Notes under the pieces: model-generated
Seen by the model: the letters and a program-made list of their open reading frames with translations, nothing else
The model's database searches: none
What the model was told of the DNA's origin: nothing
DNA from: an uncultured Candidatus Melainabacteria bacterium
GTDB taxonomy: Bacteria > Cyanobacteriota > Vampirovibrionia > Gastranaerophilales > Gastranaerophilaceae
Direction of reading: 5' to 3'
Assembly (NCBI GenBank): GCA_934757155.1
Contig: CAKVLI010000018.1
Location: forward strand, 1-29,157
DNA: 29,157 nt
Made by a program: the position numbers and the translations under genes
Part shown: piece by piece, positions 7,700 through 15,138 of the stretch
Layout of the letters: each line of letters begins with the position of its first letter
Numbering within the stretch: position 1 is the stretch's first letter

Positions 7700-8542
7700 A
7701 TGGTGGATTATTTACAACGAGCAAAATTTTTTAGAACAAAAAAAAGGTTAGGTCAGAATTTTTTGGTAAATCCTGATGTAATCGCTGATATAATTGAGTT
7801 TGCGAACCTCACAAAAGATGACACAGTTCTCGAAATCGGCCCCGGGGCAGGGTTTGTAACAGAACAACTTGTCAAAAAAGCAGGAAAAGTTATTGCGGTT
7901 GAGCTTGATGAAGATGCGGTTAAGGAAATCCAAAAATTTGATGCAGATAATTTGGAAATCATTCATCAAGATATCTTGAAAACAGATTTATCCGGACTTT
8001 GCGAAGGTGAAATCAAAGTCGTCGCAAATATTCCGTACTATATAACCTCCCCGATTATTGCCCACTTGTTGGGTGAAATCGATGATTTAGCGAACAAAAA
8101 TCGTGCAAAAGTGACAGATATAATACTTATGGTTCAGGAAGAAGTCGCAAGAAGAATTGTGGCAACCGAGAAAAGTCCTTCCAAGCAATACGGGCTTTTG
8201 ACAATTCTTTCGCAGTTTTGGGCAGATTGTTCAATAATCAGACTTGTCGGAAGAAAATCATTCTATCCTGCTCCGAAGGTTAATTCAGCACTTGTTTATA
8301 TGAAAGTTCGCAAAGAACCGCTCTTGAAATTGAGTGATTATGCGCATTTTAGAAAAACAATCAAAGCAGCGTTTTCTCAAAGACGTAAAACTCTGAAAAA
8401 TTGTTTGTTAGGCACGGGGTTTGAGCGTGAAAAAATTACAAATGCGATAGCAAAGATGCAACTTGACGAAAATGTGAGAGGCGAAAAGCTCTCTATTGCG
8501 CAATTGGGCGAACTTTCAGAACTTTTAAAAGAAGAGGGATAA
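7700..8542 (+). CDS. ksgA: 16S rRNA (adenine1518/1519-N6) dimethyltransferase
   Basis: Dimethylates two adjacent adenines in the 3'-terminal hairpin of 16S rRNA with S-adenosylmethionine, a late check in 30S assembly. The 280-residue length is typical. Visible motifs are KKRLGQNFL (residues 14-22), the SAM-binding VLEIGPGAGFVT (43-54), acidic VELDEDA, and the catalytic NIPYYITSPI (110-119). The C-terminal domain contains AAFSQRRKTLKNCL, which contacts rRNA. The ATG at 7700 fits the family N-terminus, yet it has no ribosome-binding site and sits at the predicted transcription start. The stop codon overlaps the ATG of the next gene by one base, so the two are cotranscribed. The product is also called RsmA. 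Confidence 0.96.
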   Translation: MVDYLQRAKFFRTKKRLGQNFLVNPDVIADIIEFANLTKDDTVLEIGPGAGFVTEQLVKKAGKVIAVELDEDAVKEIQKFDADNLEIIHQDILKTDLSGLCEGEIKVVANIPYYITSPIIAHLLGEIDDLANKNRAKVTDIILMVQEEVARRIVATEKSPSKQYGLLTILSQFWADCSIIRLVGRKSFYPAPKVNSALVYMKVRKEPLLKLSDYAHFRKTIKAAFSQRRKTLKNCLLGTGFEREKITNAIAKMQLDENVRGEKLSIAQLGELSELLKEEG

Positions 8543-9144
8543 TGGATACAAAAGCTTTATTCAAAATCGGCTACGGGCTTTATGTCTTGACCGCAAATGA
8601 AGGGGACAAGGACAACGGCTGTATTATTAATACAGTCAATCAGGTTACCTCAGAGCCATGCCAGCTTGCGATAGCGGTCAATAAACGAAATTACACAACC
8701 GGCATGATTCAACGGACTCGAAAACTTAATCTTTCTATTTTGTCAGAAGGGGTTGAGTTTGACTTGTTCAAACGGTTTGGGTTTCAGAGCGGGCGTGAGG
8801 TTGATAAGTTTGACGGGTTTTATGACACAAAAAGAACTCCGAACGGGGTTTTGTATGTGACAAAAAATACTAATGCGTGGATGTCATTGTATGTTCAGCA
8901 CGAAATGGATTTGGGAAGCCATATTTTGTTTATTGCGCAAATGGTGGACTCAGCAGTTTTGTCTGATATTCCAACTACGACTTACGATTATTATCAAAAA
9001 CATATAAAACCGGCACCGCAAGAAACTGCGAAAAAAGGTTGGCGATGTAAAATTTGCGGATATATTTATGAGGGCGAAAACTTGCCCGCGGATTATGTTT
9101 GTCCTGTGTGCAAACACGGTGCGGTAGATTTTGAGAAGATATAG
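8542..9144 (+). CDS. hrb: Flavin reductase-rubredoxin fusion (high-molecular-weight rubredoxin)
   Basis: A 200-residue fusion protein. Residues 1-150 are a flavin reductase-like, FMN-binding domain: YGLYVLTANEGDKDNGCIINTVNQVT near the N-terminus and GSHILFIAQ around residue 130. Residues 164-200 are a rubredoxin with four iron ligands in CKIC (Cys169, Cys172) and CPVC (Cys187, Cys190). In anaerobes such proteins pass electrons from NAD(P)H to flavodiiron proteins that reduce O2 or NO. No flavodiiron gene is visible in this window. The ATG overlaps the ksgA stop by one base and is preceded by GAAGAGGG. The pairing with ksgA is probably transcriptional convenience. It suggests an anaerobe managing oxygen stress. 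Confidence 0.9.
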   Translation: MDTKALFKIGYGLYVLTANEGDKDNGCIINTVNQVTSEPCQLAIAVNKRNYTTGMIQRTRKLNLSILSEGVEFDLFKRFGFQSGREVDKFDGFYDTKRTPNGVLYVTKNTNAWMSLYVQHEMDLGSHILFIAQMVDSAVLSDIPTTTYDYYQKHIKPAPQETAKKGWRCKICGYIYEGENLPADYVCPVCKHGAVDFEKI

Positions 9145-9166
9145 GTTTTATCTATACAAAAACCAC

Positions 9167-9195
9167 TTGAAAAAGGGGTTAAGGTAAGTTATACT
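9167..9195 (+). promoter_or_regulatory. Consensus sigma-70-type promoter, probably for ssrA
   Basis: TTGAAA (9167-9172), 17-base spacer, TATACT (9190-9195). It faces the tmRNA gene, whose mature 5' end lies 241 bases downstream. No comparably good promoter is visible nearer to the tmRNA, so this one probably makes a precursor with a leader of more than 200 bases. Confidence 0.6.
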
Positions 9196-9221
9196 GGCGT
9201 TATGCACTTTGAAAAGTTATT

Positions 9222-9241
9222 GTTGGGGTAGAAACCCCAAC
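9222..9241. repeat. GC-rich hairpin (REP-like)
   Basis: GTTGGGG, loop TAGAAA, CCCCAAC: a perfect seven-base-pair stem in an AT-rich region, 27 bases downstream of the promoter. There is no following T-run, so it is not a standard intrinsic terminator. Similar compact palindromes are common as dispersed intergenic repeats in cyanobacteria-related genomes. Confidence 0.55.
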
Positions 9242-9250
9242 CTACATTTC

Positions 9251-9268
9251 ATATATGGGGATGTAATG
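9251..9268 (+). repeat. 18-bp direct repeat matching the tmRNA 5' end, upstream copy
   Basis: ATATATGGGGATGTAATG here is identical to 9430-9447, which contains the first twelve bases of mature tmRNA (from 9436). The copies are 179 bases apart and flank a GC-rich, hairpin-rich segment. This looks like a target-site duplication or a short tandem duplication. Confidence 0.85.
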
Positions 9269-9429
9269 ACGATATTCCCCTCCCCGGGAAGCGAAGCGAA
9301 ATGCGGGGAGGGAAGAATTTGTTAATGAGCGAGAGCGAATTTACAAATTCGGGAGAGGTCTGAACGGTGTTGTATTTGTACAATACGAGCAGGTTTTTCG
9401 AGCGGAGCCGTCTTCATCCCACAAAAGCA
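9269..9429. mobile_element. 161-bp hairpin-rich segment between direct repeats, possible small inserted element
   Basis: The segment lies exactly between two identical 18-bp repeats. It holds three separate inverted repeats: CCCTCCCCG/CGGGGAGGG (9278-9286 with 9304-9312), GAATTTGT/ACAAATTC (9315-9322 with 9343-9350) and GTATT/AATAC (9372-9376 with 9382-9386). It also has GCGAAGCGAA-type internal repeats and is richer in GC than its surroundings. It has no reading frame of note. It could be a non-autonomous mobile element that inserted at the 5' end of ssrA and duplicated its target, or a structured noncoding region. No transposase is nearby. Confidence 0.4.
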
Positions 9430-9447
9430 ATATATGGGGATGTAATG
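9430..9447 (+). repeat. 18-bp direct repeat, copy at the tmRNA 5' end
   Basis: Second copy of ATATATGGGGATGTAATG. Bases from 9436 are the mature tmRNA 5' strand of the acceptor stem. Confidence 0.85.
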
Positions 9448-9830
9448 GTTTTGACGCCGTGACTGATAGATCCGGATTGCGAGTGCGGGCGCTGTTCCCG
9501 CTTATCAACGAGCAAAAAAAAGAAATGACAACAAAGTTGTTTCACTTGCTGATTACAGAGCACAAAGACTCGCTGCTTAATTATAGCAGTTCAGCCCTCT
9601 GACTTGACCATCTTGCCGTTTAGTCAGATGAGGATTATGCAAGATGCAGTGTGCAAATGATGGTATGTACATCAAGATTAACCATTGGAAGTTAGCTTTC
9701 TGTAAAAAAGCTGTGGTTTAAGTTTGGTTAGGTGACTTTCCTAATTAGACCGAGATAATAAGTTACTACACTCGTAGAGGTCAGTTTTTATCCACGATGG
9801 ACGTGGGTTCGACTCCCACCATCTCCACCA
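9436..9830 (+). ncRNA. ssrA: Transfer-messenger RNA (tmRNA)
   Basis: Rescues stalled ribosomes by trans-translation with SmpB and tags the unfinished protein for proteolysis. The 395-base RNA has the tRNA-like ends: 5' GGGGAUGUAAUGGUUUUGACG and 3' T-arm GUGGG-UUCGACU-CCCAC, followed by CAUCUCC and a discriminator A. The 5' GGGGAUG pairs with CAUCUCC with one G-U pair, and the terminal CCA is encoded (9828-9830). The tag frame starts at GCA 9512 and ends at TAA 9578-9580. Between tag and T-arm lies the usual pseudoknot-rich region. It is a one-piece tmRNA, not the permuted two-piece form of some cyanobacteria. An upstream duplicate of its 5' end is a notable oddity. SmpB is not in the window. 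Confidence 0.97.
9512..9580 (+). other. tmRNA-encoded proteolysis tag
   Basis: Starting with the resume codon GCA, the frame encodes a 22-residue tag that begins AKKRNDNKVV and ends YRAQRLAA before TAA (9578-9580). The C-terminal LAA is the classical degron read by ClpXP-type proteases. The tag is long and unusually basic near its start compared with the common 8-15-residue tags. The resume position is inferred by reading back in frame from the LAA stop; a downstream Ala codon is conceivable. Confidence 0.8.
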
Positions 9831-9859
9831 TACTTTTTCTTTACTAAAAAGAAAAAGTA
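9831..9859. repeat. AT-rich hairpin immediately after tmRNA
   Basis: TACTTTTTCTTT, loop ACTAA, AAAGAAAAAGTA: a perfect 12-base-pair stem directly after the encoded CCA. It may help 3' maturation or stop transcription weakly. The stem is nearly all A-U, so it is a poor intrinsic terminator alone. Confidence 0.6.
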
Positions 9860-9941
9860 GGCAAAAAGAAAAGAACACAAAGACGACAGAGATAGGTAAA
9901 CACAACAAATCTAACGTTTTTCTTCCATCTCTGTCTAAATA

Positions 9942-9967
9942 GACTGCTACTAAAGCAGTCCTTTTTT
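9942..9967 (+). terminator. Intrinsic terminator of ssrA
   Basis: GACTGCT (9942-9948), five-base loop, AGCAGTC (9954-9960), then C and a run of six T. It is a standard rho-independent terminator about 110 bases after the mature tmRNA end. Between it and the DUF488 gene are two further small hairpins, CAGGAC-AAA-GTCCTG (10001-10015) and a TGGAG/CTCCA pair near 10024-10037, whose role is unclear. Confidence 0.85.
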
Positions 9968-10042
9968 ATTACTCTGATTGCGTAGAGAGGAGAAGCCACA
10001 CAGGACAAAGTCCTGTCAGTCGGGTGGAGCGTCCTCCAAAGT

Positions 10043-10390
10043 TTACCCCTCGATATAATCCTTCAACACTCTGGCATGGTTTATTGTTGGGGATTTTGCA
10101 GCATAAATCAGGGTTACGTTTTGGGTTTTTAAAAGGGTTCTTATCTTTTCAACATCCTCTTTATCGTATTGCAATTCTTCTCTATATTTTTTAGCAAACT
10201 CTTTAAACTTTTCCGGTTCGTGATTAAACCATTTTCTTAAATCACTGCTCGGAGCAATATCTTTAAACCAATAATCGAGTTTTGCGCGCTCTTTTGTAAC
10301 CCCTCTTGCCCATAATCTATCGACAAAAATCCTAACCCCGTCATCTTTGGTCGGCTCATCATATATGCGTTTAATTTTTAAAATGCCCAT
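10043..10390 (-). CDS. DUF488 (YeaO-like) family protein
   Basis: A 115-residue soluble protein with the hallmark N-terminus of the YeaO/DUF488 family: IKRIYDEPTKDDGVRIFVDRLWARGVTKE, followed by LRKWFNHEPEKFKEFAKKYREEL and a C-terminal VTLIYAAKSPTINHA. The biochemical role of this widespread family is not established as far as I know. It stands alone on the minus strand between ssrA and the divergent L,D-transpeptidase gene. Length and motifs are complete, so it should be functional. Confidence 0.9.
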   Translation of the reverse strand: MGILKIKRIYDEPTKDDGVRIFVDRLWARGVTKERAKLDYWFKDIAPSSDLRKWFNHEPEKFKEFAKKYREELQYDKEDVEKIRTLLKTQNVTLIYAAKSPTINHARVLKDYIEG

Positions 10391-10524
10391 ATTAGAAATT
10401 GTTATACGGTTGAATAATTTTTAAATTGTACAAAACGCTAATTTGCATTGCCTTATATTTTACCCTTGTAACCCCTCATTTTTTCTGCTAAACTTGTTTT
10501 ACACATAAGTACAGAAAGAAAACA

Positions 10525-11172
10525 ATGATTCGTGTATCGGGTGTTTATCACCATATAAATTTTAGTCCTCGAAAGATTTTAGGGGTCGCAGGTTTGACTC
10601 TCTGTCTTTCTGCGCCGCCGCTTAGTGCGAAAGATACTTTTGAGAAAGAACCTGTAAAGACTGAAACAATAGACACACTTGCTTACAAATCTCAACTTTC
10701 TAAAGAGATTTTAGAGCAAGCTCCTTCTCCCGTGATAACGATTGCAGGCGAAGAGAAAACTGCAGGCATCGTGGTGGATGTTACTGAAAATCGGTTGTTC
10801 CGCTACGATTCACTAGGGCGAGTTATGGACGGTTACATAATTGCAAGCGGAAAAATCGGACGAAGCGGGAAAAGCATTACTGATTTAGGCATAAGACAGG
10901 TTGACCATGTTGAAAGCTACCCGTACAGAAACGCTTATGGAACAAAAAGAAAACAAAAACCGTGGGATTACGGTCCGAATGTTTTGTATTTGGTATCAAT
11001 CAATCCGGAAACGGGTGCTTGTGAAGGTTCAAATGGCGAGTTTATCCATGGAAACAACAACTTTTCGAGCCTTGGTAAACACAGCTCAAAAGGCTGTATT
11101 CGTATGGAAAACGAAGTGATTCATAAAATTGCACATGAAATTTCAAATGGTACTTATGTTTTGATAAAATAA
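10525..11172 (+). CDS. L,D-transpeptidase (YkuD domain), exported
   Basis: A 215-residue protein with a YkuD catalytic domain at about residues 80-215. These enzymes crosslink peptidoglycan 3-3 or attach proteins to it, using a catalytic cysteine. The active-site pattern is complete: EFIHGNNNF with His175, then SSKGCIRM with Cys191 and Arg193. A hydrophobic stretch at residues 18-35 (ILGVAGLTLCLSAPPLSA), after a basic N-terminus, looks like a signal peptide ending near Ala-Lys 35-36, so the enzyme should act in the periplasm. It lacks a LysM or other wall-binding domain. The ribosome-binding site (AGAAAGAAAA) is weak. The radical SAM gene follows about 90 bases later with its own probable promoter. 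Confidence 0.93.
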   Translation: MIRVSGVYHHINFSPRKILGVAGLTLCLSAPPLSAKDTFEKEPVKTETIDTLAYKSQLSKEILEQAPSPVITIAGEEKTAGIVVDVTENRLFRYDSLGRVMDGYIIASGKIGRSGKSITDLGIRQVDHVESYPYRNAYGTKRKQKPWDYGPNVLYLVSINPETGACEGSNGEFIHGNNNFSSLGKHSSKGCIRMENEVIHKIAHEISNGTYVLIK

Positions 11173-11221
11173 TCCTCTTTTAACATAAATTTTCTTTTAA
11201 GATATATGTATTGTATGTTAA

Positions 11222-11227
11222 TATAAT
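11222..11227 (+). promoter_or_regulatory. Probable -10 box of the radical SAM gene
   Basis: A perfect TATAAT lies here without a clear -35 partner. If active, transcription would start near 11234, which argues for the GTG at 11262 rather than the TTG at 11211 as the start codon of the next gene. Confidence 0.35.
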
Positions 11228-11261
11228 ATTATTGAATAGTAAGGTTGAAAAGAGAGACAGA

Positions 11262-12121
11262 GTGTTTTTGAATTTTATTAACAAATTGAAAAAATATTAT
11301 TATGATCCTGATTTTGAAATTGAGTTTTTTGCAGTAATCACTGGTCAAAAGTGTACACTTCACTGCAAAAATTGCGTGAATTTTTCTCCATATTATCCGA
11401 AATGTTTTGATTTTTATGATATGGAGAAAACCATAGAAGACCTTGAAAATGTTACAAAGAGAATAAAATGTATAAAAAAATTACATATTCAGGGTGGTGA
11501 CTTTTTCTTGCACAAGGACGCATTAAAATTACTGGAATACGTAGCAAAAAGTTCAAAAATTGAGAAATGTCAAATAGCAACAAATTGTATTTTAAAACCA
11601 CGGCAAGGACTTCTTAATGTACTCAAAAATCCAAAATTTTCCATAAGAATTTCTTCTTATGATGTTGTGAATGAAATAAAAAAAGAAGATTTTGAGAAAA
11701 TATTAATTGAAAACGGAGTAAAGCACAGGTTCTATAAGTACGCAAACAAAACCGGTATGTGGAGTGACGCAGGAGGAATCGATACCCCAAAACACAGTGA
11801 AGAAGAGACAAAAAGGAATTATTTAAATTGTATATTTAAAAGATGTTTGACTCTTGAAAACGGAATAATTTCAAGATGCGCGAGAGCCACCGTGGCACAC
11901 CATCTTCAAAAATTTAAACTAAAGAAAAGAGATTACGTAAATGTTAGATCACCGTTTTTTGCAATTGCAACATTGAAAAAATTTATCAATCTCCAAAATA
12001 CAGACGGGGGGGGGTTACAGCCTGTTTCTACTGCAATGGAACATCAGGAAAAGAAATTCCTGCAGGAGAACAACTTACTCCGGAAGAAATCAAATGTATC
12101 AGGCAAAATTCGGATAAATAA
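11262..12121 (+). CDS. Radical SAM protein with C-terminal Fe-S region, frameshifted at a G9 tract
   Basis: Counting from the GTG at 11262, KCTLHCKNC gives the radical SAM cluster ligands Cys31, Cys35 and Cys38. HIQGGDFFLHKD follows, resembling the GGEP motif region. Further Cys residues (NYLNCIFKRC, ISRCARA) point to a SPASM/twitch-like auxiliary cluster. At 12006-12014 there are nine G in a row. The frame as read continues into unrelated residues and past 12190 into the next gene. Shifting frame at the tract gives TACFYCNGTSGKEIPAG with a CxxC typical of this class and a stop at 12119-12121. Ten or seven G would restore the full protein of about 286 residues. The substrate is unknown. A TTG at 11211 is an alternative start. 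The tract may be a phase-variable switch, a recent mutation or a sequence error. Confidence 0.72.
12006..12014 (+). repeat. Poly-G tract (G9) at the frameshift
   Basis: Nine consecutive G in an otherwise AT-rich gene, located exactly where the reading frame of the radical SAM protein breaks. Homopolymer G tracts of this length are classical slipped-strand contingency sites, and are also typical sites of sequencing or assembly error. Confidence 0.9.
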
Positions 12122-12189
12122 ATTCGGTATCTTTTTCTATATTTTTCCCTTCTATTCAAGAATTGAAATTTGGGTTATAATTATTAGGT

Positions 12190-13251
12190 ATGAAACGTTT
12201 CTTTAGAAAGCTTTTTTCAAAGTCAGGACTTTTGGTATTCCTGTTGTTGCTTGCGGTAACGGGATATTTTTTCCGTGATTGGTATATTGAACAGTATCAC
12301 CACGCAAAAGGGGTTTACTATATCTACAAAGGTGATCAGGCGTACGCTCATGACAATATGGCAAAAACTCTTGATTACTACATTGCGGGGTTAAGATTAT
12401 ATCCGCAACATTATGAGGCTTGGTTTAATCTTGGAAACATTTATACAGTTCACGAAGATTATTATTCCGCAGTTGATGCATATACTCACGCAATTGAGGC
12501 AAACCCGAAATTTGTTATGGCAAGAATGAATCTTGGTATAGTCTATTCTGAAGATTTGGGATTTTTTGATGAAGCGATTGAACAGTTTGACAAAGTTACA
12601 AATATCAGACTGCTGAAATTATGGATACCGTTTGTCTACAGTAATGTCAAGAGCGTTAAAACCAATAGAGCTTTGGGCTATTTCAACAAAGGTGTTGCAT
12701 ACAGACAAAAAGCTTTGTATCTGCCGATTGAAAAACAATATCTTGCTTACGAATACTTGGGACAAGCTATTGAAGCGTATACAAAAGCAATCAAGCTCTT
12801 GAAAAAGAATTATGATTTTTATTATAACCGCGCTGTTGCACACCATTTGAGAGGTGAATATTCTGAAGCCGGTTTGGATTATTGCAAGGCGATTGAACTT
12901 TCTCCGATGAACTTTGAAGGACACTACAACTTGGCTGTGCTTTTGAGAAGAATTAATCGTAACCGTGAATCTATTGCCGAGCTTGAAAAAGCTGCAATAC
13001 TGATTTCTGAATCACCTAGTTCATCATCATTGCAAACGGCGTATATTTTTAATCTGCTAAACGAAGTAACCAGACGCTTTATTACAAGCGATGAATATTA
13101 TACTCAAAAGCTTTCTGACGAGCCTTCTGTCGGCATAAGTTATACTTACATAAACGGAAGAGTAGTCGCTGATGACGAGTTTGACAAAGCTATGCTTAAG
13201 AACTTCAAAACTTGTTCAGGATTCGATTATTTTAAAGAGGATGTGGAATAA
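12190..13251 (+). CDS. Membrane-anchored TPR-repeat protein
   Basis: A 353-residue protein with a basic N-terminus, one membrane helix at about residues 13-29 (GLLVFLLLLAVTGYFF), then a series of tetratricopeptide repeats. Clear units include KTLDYYIAGLRLYPQHYEAWFNLGNIY, SAVDAYTHAIEANPKFVMARMNLGIVY and SEAGLDYCKAIELSPMNFEGHYNLAVLL. The helix is probably an uncleaved anchor with the repeats outside the cytoplasm, though topology is not certain. TPR proteins act as docking scaffolds; the partner is unknown. It begins the operon with the diguanylate cyclase, whose ATG overlaps its TAA by one base, so it may act with c-di-GMP signalling. The C-terminal 70 residues have no repeat signature. Confidence 0.9.
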   Translation: MKRFFRKLFSKSGLLVFLLLLAVTGYFFRDWYIEQYHHAKGVYYIYKGDQAYAHDNMAKTLDYYIAGLRLYPQHYEAWFNLGNIYTVHEDYYSAVDAYTHAIEANPKFVMARMNLGIVYSEDLGFFDEAIEQFDKVTNIRLLKLWIPFVYSNVKSVKTNRALGYFNKGVAYRQKALYLPIEKQYLAYEYLGQAIEAYTKAIKLLKKNYDFYYNRAVAHHLRGEYSEAGLDYCKAIELSPMNFEGHYNLAVLLRRINRNRESIAELEKAAILISESPSSSSLQTAYIFNLLNEVTRRFITSDEYYTQKLSDEPSVGISYTYINGRVVADDEFDKAMLKNFKTCSGFDYFKEDVE

Positions 13252-14675
13252 TGGATAACAAAAACCTGCATTTTCTTGTTCAGACGACAGATATTTTAAC
13301 CAAAGAATTTGACTCATACGATTTGGTGCAGGAGCTTACAATAGTTCTGAAATCGTATATTGATTTAAAGGATTTGAATATTTACGTTTTTGACCCGAAT
13401 ACTTCAACTCTCAGAAATTATGCGCAAAACTGGTGTGTGATTGATGAAGTTTTGCAAAACGATTTGAAGGAATCTATTTATAAAGCGTATGAAGAAATTC
13501 ACGGAAACGACTTTGTTATAAACGGTAAAGCATACAAACTTCCGCAAACAATTGGAGAGATAAGCTTTAAGATTGATTCTTTGTTTATTCCGATTGTAAA
13601 AAACGGAATGGTGTTCGGCGTTTTGGAATTGGAATTCAACCCTGAAACTTCCGTTGATATAGAATTCTTGTTCCTGATGAAAATTCTCGGAGCACAGATT
13701 TCTCTGAAATTGCAGAATATCGTTCTAAATGAGCAATCTCAGATAAATGTAGAGTTCCACGATTCAATGAAAAATATTGCAAAAATCATTGAAACTCAGT
13801 ACGAAATCAATTATATTGTTCCTCTGATTGGTGAAATGCTTGACAGATTTATCTCAGACCATTTGATATACGTATTTTTGAAACAAGATGGCGAGTTTAA
13901 GCTTGTTTGGCCGAAGGCTTGTAATGATGAAAGAGTTTTCGAGGTTTTGAAACAGTTAGATTCTGATTATGGTCATATATTAACAAATGACGACAAAATC
14001 GGCGCATTTCCTCTGCTTTCGGATGATGAAATTACGGGATGCATAGTTGCAAGAAGTATGATTGAAAAACTTTCTAAACGTGATATCGATTATTTGGAAC
14101 AGCTTACAAGACAATCTGCGGCTACAATTAATCGAGCTAATAATTACTCAAAAATCTTGCAGTATGCGACTTTGGACGCACTTACAAACCTTAACAACAG
14201 ACGTCAATTTGAGGTTCGTCAAAAACAAGAAATTGCGATTGCAAAACGTCAGAATAATTCTCTATGCGCGATGATGATTGATATTGATTTCTTCAAAAAA
14301 GTAAATGATACGTACGGTCACGCAGCCGGAGATGAAGTTTTGAGAAGTGTTGCAGGAATAATCAAAGAACATCTCCGTGAATCTGATATTCCGTCAAGGT
14401 ACGGCGGTGAAGAGTTCGCGGTGTTGTTGCCGTATACGAAGCTTGATGAGGCAAAAATCGTTGGCGAAAGATTGCGTAAAGCGGTTGAAGATGCTGTGAT
14501 TACGGTAAATCAGGATAATGATAATGTTGACAAAACAGATATCAATGTCACAATAAGTATGGGCTTGGCTGAATTTAACGGTGAAGAAACCGGAGAAATT
14601 CTTTTTGAAAGAGCCGATAAAGCTTTGTATGACGCAAAAACAGGCGGTAGGAACAGGGTTTGTACGAATGAATAA
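13251..14675 (+). CDS. Diguanylate cyclase with GAF-like sensor regions (GGDEF)
   Basis: Makes the second messenger c-di-GMP from two GTP. The 474-residue protein has a C-terminal GGDEF domain from about residue 305: DALTNLNNRRQFE, MMIDIDFFKKVNDTYGHAAGDEVLRS, and the active-site GGEEF at residues 385-389, an accepted catalytic variant. RESD (376-379), five residues before GGEEF, is the inhibitory I-site, so product feedback inhibition is expected. The N-terminal 300 residues look like two GAF-like domains (about 1-160 and 165-300) with no membrane helix, implying a cytosolic sensor. Its start overlaps the TPR gene and its end overlaps tsaE by eight bases. A PilZ protein at 22337-22972 could be a receptor for its product. 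Confidence 0.95.
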   Translation: MDNKNLHFLVQTTDILTKEFDSYDLVQELTIVLKSYIDLKDLNIYVFDPNTSTLRNYAQNWCVIDEVLQNDLKESIYKAYEEIHGNDFVINGKAYKLPQTIGEISFKIDSLFIPIVKNGMVFGVLELEFNPETSVDIEFLFLMKILGAQISLKLQNIVLNEQSQINVEFHDSMKNIAKIIETQYEINYIVPLIGEMLDRFISDHLIYVFLKQDGEFKLVWPKACNDERVFEVLKQLDSDYGHILTNDDKIGAFPLLSDDEITGCIVARSMIEKLSKRDIDYLEQLTRQSAATINRANNYSKILQYATLDALTNLNNRRQFEVRQKQEIAIAKRQNNSLCAMMIDIDFFKKVNDTYGHAAGDEVLRSVAGIIKEHLRESDIPSRYGGEEFAVLLPYTKLDEAKIVGERLRKAVEDAVITVNQDNDNVDKTDINVTISMGLAEFNGEETGEILFERADKALYDAKTGGRNRVCTNE

Positions 14676-15138
14676 GTTTATACAAAAATGTAATACATTA
14701 GAAGATACAAAACATCTTGCGGAAAAATTTGCGAAACTGGTTCAGGAAAAGGGTTGCTTTGTGAACCTTTACGGCGAAATTGGTGCAGGAAAGACTGCTT
14801 TTGTAAGACTTACGGCAGAAACACTCGGGATAAAAGAAAAAGTTACCAGTCCGAGTTTTGTTATTCTGAATGAATATCACAGTGCATCAATTCCTGTTTA
14901 TCACTTTGATTTATACAGATTGGAACACGCTGGCATATCAACGATTACGGATGAATTACGCGAGTATTCCGAAGGTAGAAAAATAACTTTTGTTGAATGG
15001 GCAGAGTTTTCTCAAGGCGAACTTCCGTTTGACAGAATTGAGATTAATGTAACTTATGATGACAACGATAACCGAATTTATGAGTTTAACTGCGTCGGAG
15101 ATAAGTACGAATATGTTATAGAAGGGCTGAAACAGTGA
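14668..15138 (+). CDS. tsaE: tRNA t6A biosynthesis ATPase TsaE
   Basis: ATPase subunit that cycles the TsaB-TsaD complex during N6-threonylcarbamoyladenosine formation at position 37 of ANN-decoding tRNAs. The 156-residue protein shows the Walker A loop GEIGAGKT (residues 36-43), TSPSFVILNEY and YHFDLYRL, all diagnostic. The ATG at 14668 is chosen because the protein then has the family length; it overlaps the end of the diguanylate cyclase gene by eight bases. A longer reading from 14581 would only add residues translated out of frame from that gene. It is followed directly by tsaB, with a four-base stop/start overlap. TsaD and TsaC are not in this window. Confidence 0.95.
   Translation: MNKFIQKCNTLEDTKHLAEKFAKLVQEKGCFVNLYGEIGAGKTAFVRLTAETLGIKEKVTSPSFVILNEYHSASIPVYHFDLYRLEHAGISTITDELREYSEGRKITFVEWAEFSQGELPFDRIEINVTYDDNDNRIYEFNCVGDKYEYVIEGLKQ

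Noticed and set aside
11211..12206. Reading the radical SAM gene as an uninterrupted 331-residue protein
   Set aside because: The C-terminal 83 or so residues have no family character and overlap the next gene. The shifted frame after the G tract gives the expected CxxC segment and a clean stop.
14581..14667. N-terminal extension of TsaE
   Set aside because: It is an out-of-frame translation of the GGDEF domain end; the family length and start fit ATG 14668.
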